A stretch of 7,216 nucleotides of DNA, from positions 1 through 7,216 of the forward strand of contig JAUIEH010000131.1 in assembly GCA_030428405.1 (NCBI GenBank), given 5' to 3'. Source of the stretch: Alphaproteobacteria bacterium. Lineage in GTDB: Bacteria > Pseudomonadota > Alphaproteobacteria > Caulobacterales > Maricaulaceae. The notes under the pieces are model-generated. The model made no database searches. It saw nothing but the letters and a program-made list of their open reading frames with translations, and had not been told where the DNA came from. Positions 6,368 to 7,216 of this stretch are shown here, piece by piece. Both the position numbers and the translations under genes were made by a program. Each line of letters starts with the position of its first letter. Positions within the stretch are counted from its first letter, which is position 1.

Positions 6368-6897
6368 CGCAGATAATCCTGCGGCGCCTGGCCTCGATCG
6401 GGACGGGCGAGCGGGCAATTGAATTGCGGGGCCGTTCCATCCGGGGCGGCCCCGTTTTCATCTCCACCCGGGGTCAGGATGACGGCGTCGTTGAAGAGAG
6501 CGCGCAGACCCGCGACTTCGCGCGCGCGCACGAGCGTGGTCGGCGCAGATGCGATGTCGCCCATGCGCGCTTCAGCGTCCTGCGCCATGCCGGCGAAGAT
6601 GCAGGCGAGATCGGCGGGACCGTGATTGGCGCGCAAGCGCGCGCTGGCGGCGGCGGAGGCGCGGGCGAATTCGGCGGCGGCGGCGAGAAGCGGATCGTCT
6701 TCATCAAGCGCAGTCGCCGCGCGATTTCCAGAGAGCGCCAGCTCGGCGCCGGCGGCGTCGGCGCGCCAAAGACCCGCGTCGGCGCGCGCGAGCACGTCTT
6801 CGTAATAGGCGTTGAAGGGCGCTTCGGGCGCATCCGTCGCAGATGCGGGCGCGCAGAAGGCGGCGAGGGCGAGGGTGGCGGCTAGCGTTCTGATCAT
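6364..6897 (-). CDS. Small exported protein of unknown function
   Basis: This 177-residue protein is one I do not recognise. It starts with a clear signal peptide (MIRTLAATLALAAFCAPASA, cleavage about residue 20). The mature part is Ala-rich and mostly helical-looking, with FNAYYEDVLARADAGLWRAD, an acidic LDEDDPLLAAAAEFARA stretch, then DLACIFAGMAQDAEARM. It has two Cys (99 and 161) that could form a disulfide in the periplasm. The frame stays open upstream to 7206, but ATG 6897 is preferred because GAGG (plus 6906-6909) lies 8 bases before it, the signal peptide starts there, and the extension would run over the divergent gene at 7022. Its TAG stop (6366-6364) overlaps the TAA of the convergent redoxin gene. 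No lipobox is seen. Codon use and GC are like the neighbours. Confidence 0.75.
   Translation of the reverse strand: MIRTLAATLALAAFCAPASATDAPEAPFNAYYEDVLARADAGLWRADAAGAELALSGNRAATALDEDDPLLAAAAEFARASAAASARLRANHGPADLACIFAGMAQDAEARMGDIASAPTTLVRAREVAGLRALFNDAVILTPGGDENGAAPDGTAPQFNCPLARPDRGQAPQDYLR
6427..6458 (+). terminator. Rightward terminator inside the convergent gene
   Basis: CGGGGCCG (6427-6434) and CGGCCCCG (6447-6454) form a perfect 8-bp stem with a 12-base loop, directly followed by TTTT (6455-6458). It lies 60 bases past the redoxin stop and inside the 3' coding part of the minus-strand gene, encoding its NGAAPDGTAPQFN region. Read on the minus strand it has no T-run, so it should act on the rightward operon only. 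A smaller competing hairpin (CGGGGC/GGCCCCG) shares the right arm. Confidence 0.6.
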
Positions 6898-6966
6898 GGC
6901 TTTCGCCTCAAAATGGCGCCGTTCAGGCGGTTTTCCCCTCAAAGATGCAAAGCGCGCGCCGCAGCG

Positions 6967-6996
6967 TTGATCGCACGCGGCGTTCCGCGCTCTAAC
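6967..6996 (+). promoter_or_regulatory. Candidate promoter for the pgi-like gene
   Basis: TTGATC (6967-6972) and TCTAAC (6991-6996) are each 4 of 6 to the sigma-70 boxes and spaced by 18 bases. Predicted start near 7003 would leave a short leader of about 20 bases containing the GGAGGG ribosome-binding site. It sits in the 124-bp gap between divergent genes. No comparable leftward promoter was evident to me. Confidence 0.4.
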
Positions 6997-7009
6997 GTCG
7001 CCGAGACTT

Positions 7010-7015
7010 GGAGGG
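7010..7015 (+). promoter_or_regulatory. Ribosome-binding site for the GTG start at 7022
   Basis: GGAGGG lies 6 bases before GTG 7022, near-ideal strength and spacing. It fixes the start of the following gene, which has a second in-frame GTG two codons later (7028) that would be too far from the ribosome-binding site. Confidence 0.7.
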
Positions 7016-7021
7016 TTTGGC

Positions 7022-7216
7022 GTGACGGTGACGGCTAGCTCGGAATGGAAGGCGCTCAAGGCGCTTGCTGCAAAGGAGCGCACCCCGCTCGCACAGCTTG
7101 ATGCTGTTGAGCCCGCGCGCGGCGAGCAGCTCTCTTTCGAGGTCGCCGGCCTGACGATCGATTTGTCCAACCAGCCGCTCGACCGCGAAACGGTGGACGC
7201 GCTCACCGCGCTGGCC
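7022..7216 (+). CDS. pgi: Glucose-6-phosphate isomerase, N-terminal part (partial)
   Basis: The first 65 codons of a gene run off the window: MTVTASSEWKALKALAAKER, then RGEQLSFEVAGLTIDLSNQPLDRETVDALTALA. The pattern of an early Trp-x-x-Leu helix, a phenylalanine strand, D-x-S-x-N and a following helix ending L-x-x-LA matches the N-terminus of phosphoglucose isomerase (E. coli has AWQALQ... and [20 protein letters not shown]). The enzyme interconverts glucose-6-phosphate and fructose-6-phosphate in the cytosol. The catalytic residues lie beyond the window, so the call rests on N-terminal similarity alone. The start is GTG with GGAGGG 6 bases upstream. It is divergent from the small exported-protein gene and has no evident functional link to it. 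Confidence 0.72.
   Translation, partial: MTVTASSEWKALKALAAKERTPLAQLDAVEPARGEQLSFEVAGLTIDLSNQPLDRETVDALTALA

Noticed and set aside
6424..6885. Plus-strand frame (153 residues) opposite the small exported protein
   Set aside because: It is Gly/Arg-rich and low-complexity, without a ribosome-binding site. The minus frame has a signal peptide and normal composition.
6898..7206. Upstream extension of the small exported protein
   Set aside because: The signal peptide begins at ATG 6897 with its own ribosome-binding site, and the extension would overlap the divergent pgi-like gene and the intergenic promoter region.

Overview
The window is GC-rich, densely coding DNA. Features pointing to an aquatic or marine alphaproteobacterium of the Caulobacterales/Hyphomonadaceae type are GTG and TTG starts with clear Shine-Dalgarno sequences, a SapC-family protein, and an ScsB/DsbD-type transporter paired with a periplasmic redoxin. 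This assignment is an inference from protein style, not a database match. I see no IS element, CRISPR array, tRNA, rRNA or phage gene. No stretch longer than about 190 bases lacks a gene.

Layout, left to right. (1) The first 17 codons of a leftward gene (1-56, minus) that starts at GTG. (2) A 106-bp divergent intergenic region with a TATAAT box and an AT-rich GTTATGTTAT element that resembles half of a Zur (zinc uptake regulator) operator. (3) A 735-residue TonB-dependent outer-membrane receptor (163-2370) with two long His/Asp/Glu-rich segments, best read as a ZnuD-like zinc receptor. (4) A strong hairpin terminator (about 2416-2457). (5) A monocistronic SapC-family gene (2509-3333) closed by a second hairpin terminator (about 3371-3402). 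(6) A two-gene operon: an ScsB/DsbD-type transmembrane thiol electron transporter (3520-5709, TTG start) and, 19 bp later, an exported redoxin/peroxiredoxin-like protein (5729-6367). (7) A leftward gene for a small exported protein of unknown function (6364-6897, minus). Its stop codon overlaps that of the redoxin gene. A hairpin-plus-T terminator for the rightward operon lies inside its coding sequence. (8) A 124-bp divergent promoter region. (9) The first 65 codons of a rightward gene that looks like glucose-6-phosphate isomerase (7022 to the end).

How the genes may work together: the operon at 3520-6367 is the clearest functional unit. The transporter should move electrons from cytoplasmic thioredoxin across the inner membrane to periplasmic thiol proteins, and the redoxin next to it is its most likely client. 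The receptor, the SapC protein, the small exported protein and the redox pair are all cell-envelope functions, but terminators and divergent promoters separate them, so joint regulation is not shown. The most notable observations are: the His-rich tracts with an in-frame 17-bp direct repeat, the possible Zur-type operator, the transporter/redoxin pair (whose redoxin lacks the usual peroxiredoxin Thr and has a twin-arginine-like leader), and the convergent overlap with an embedded terminator. I did not find a convincing entirely new system.
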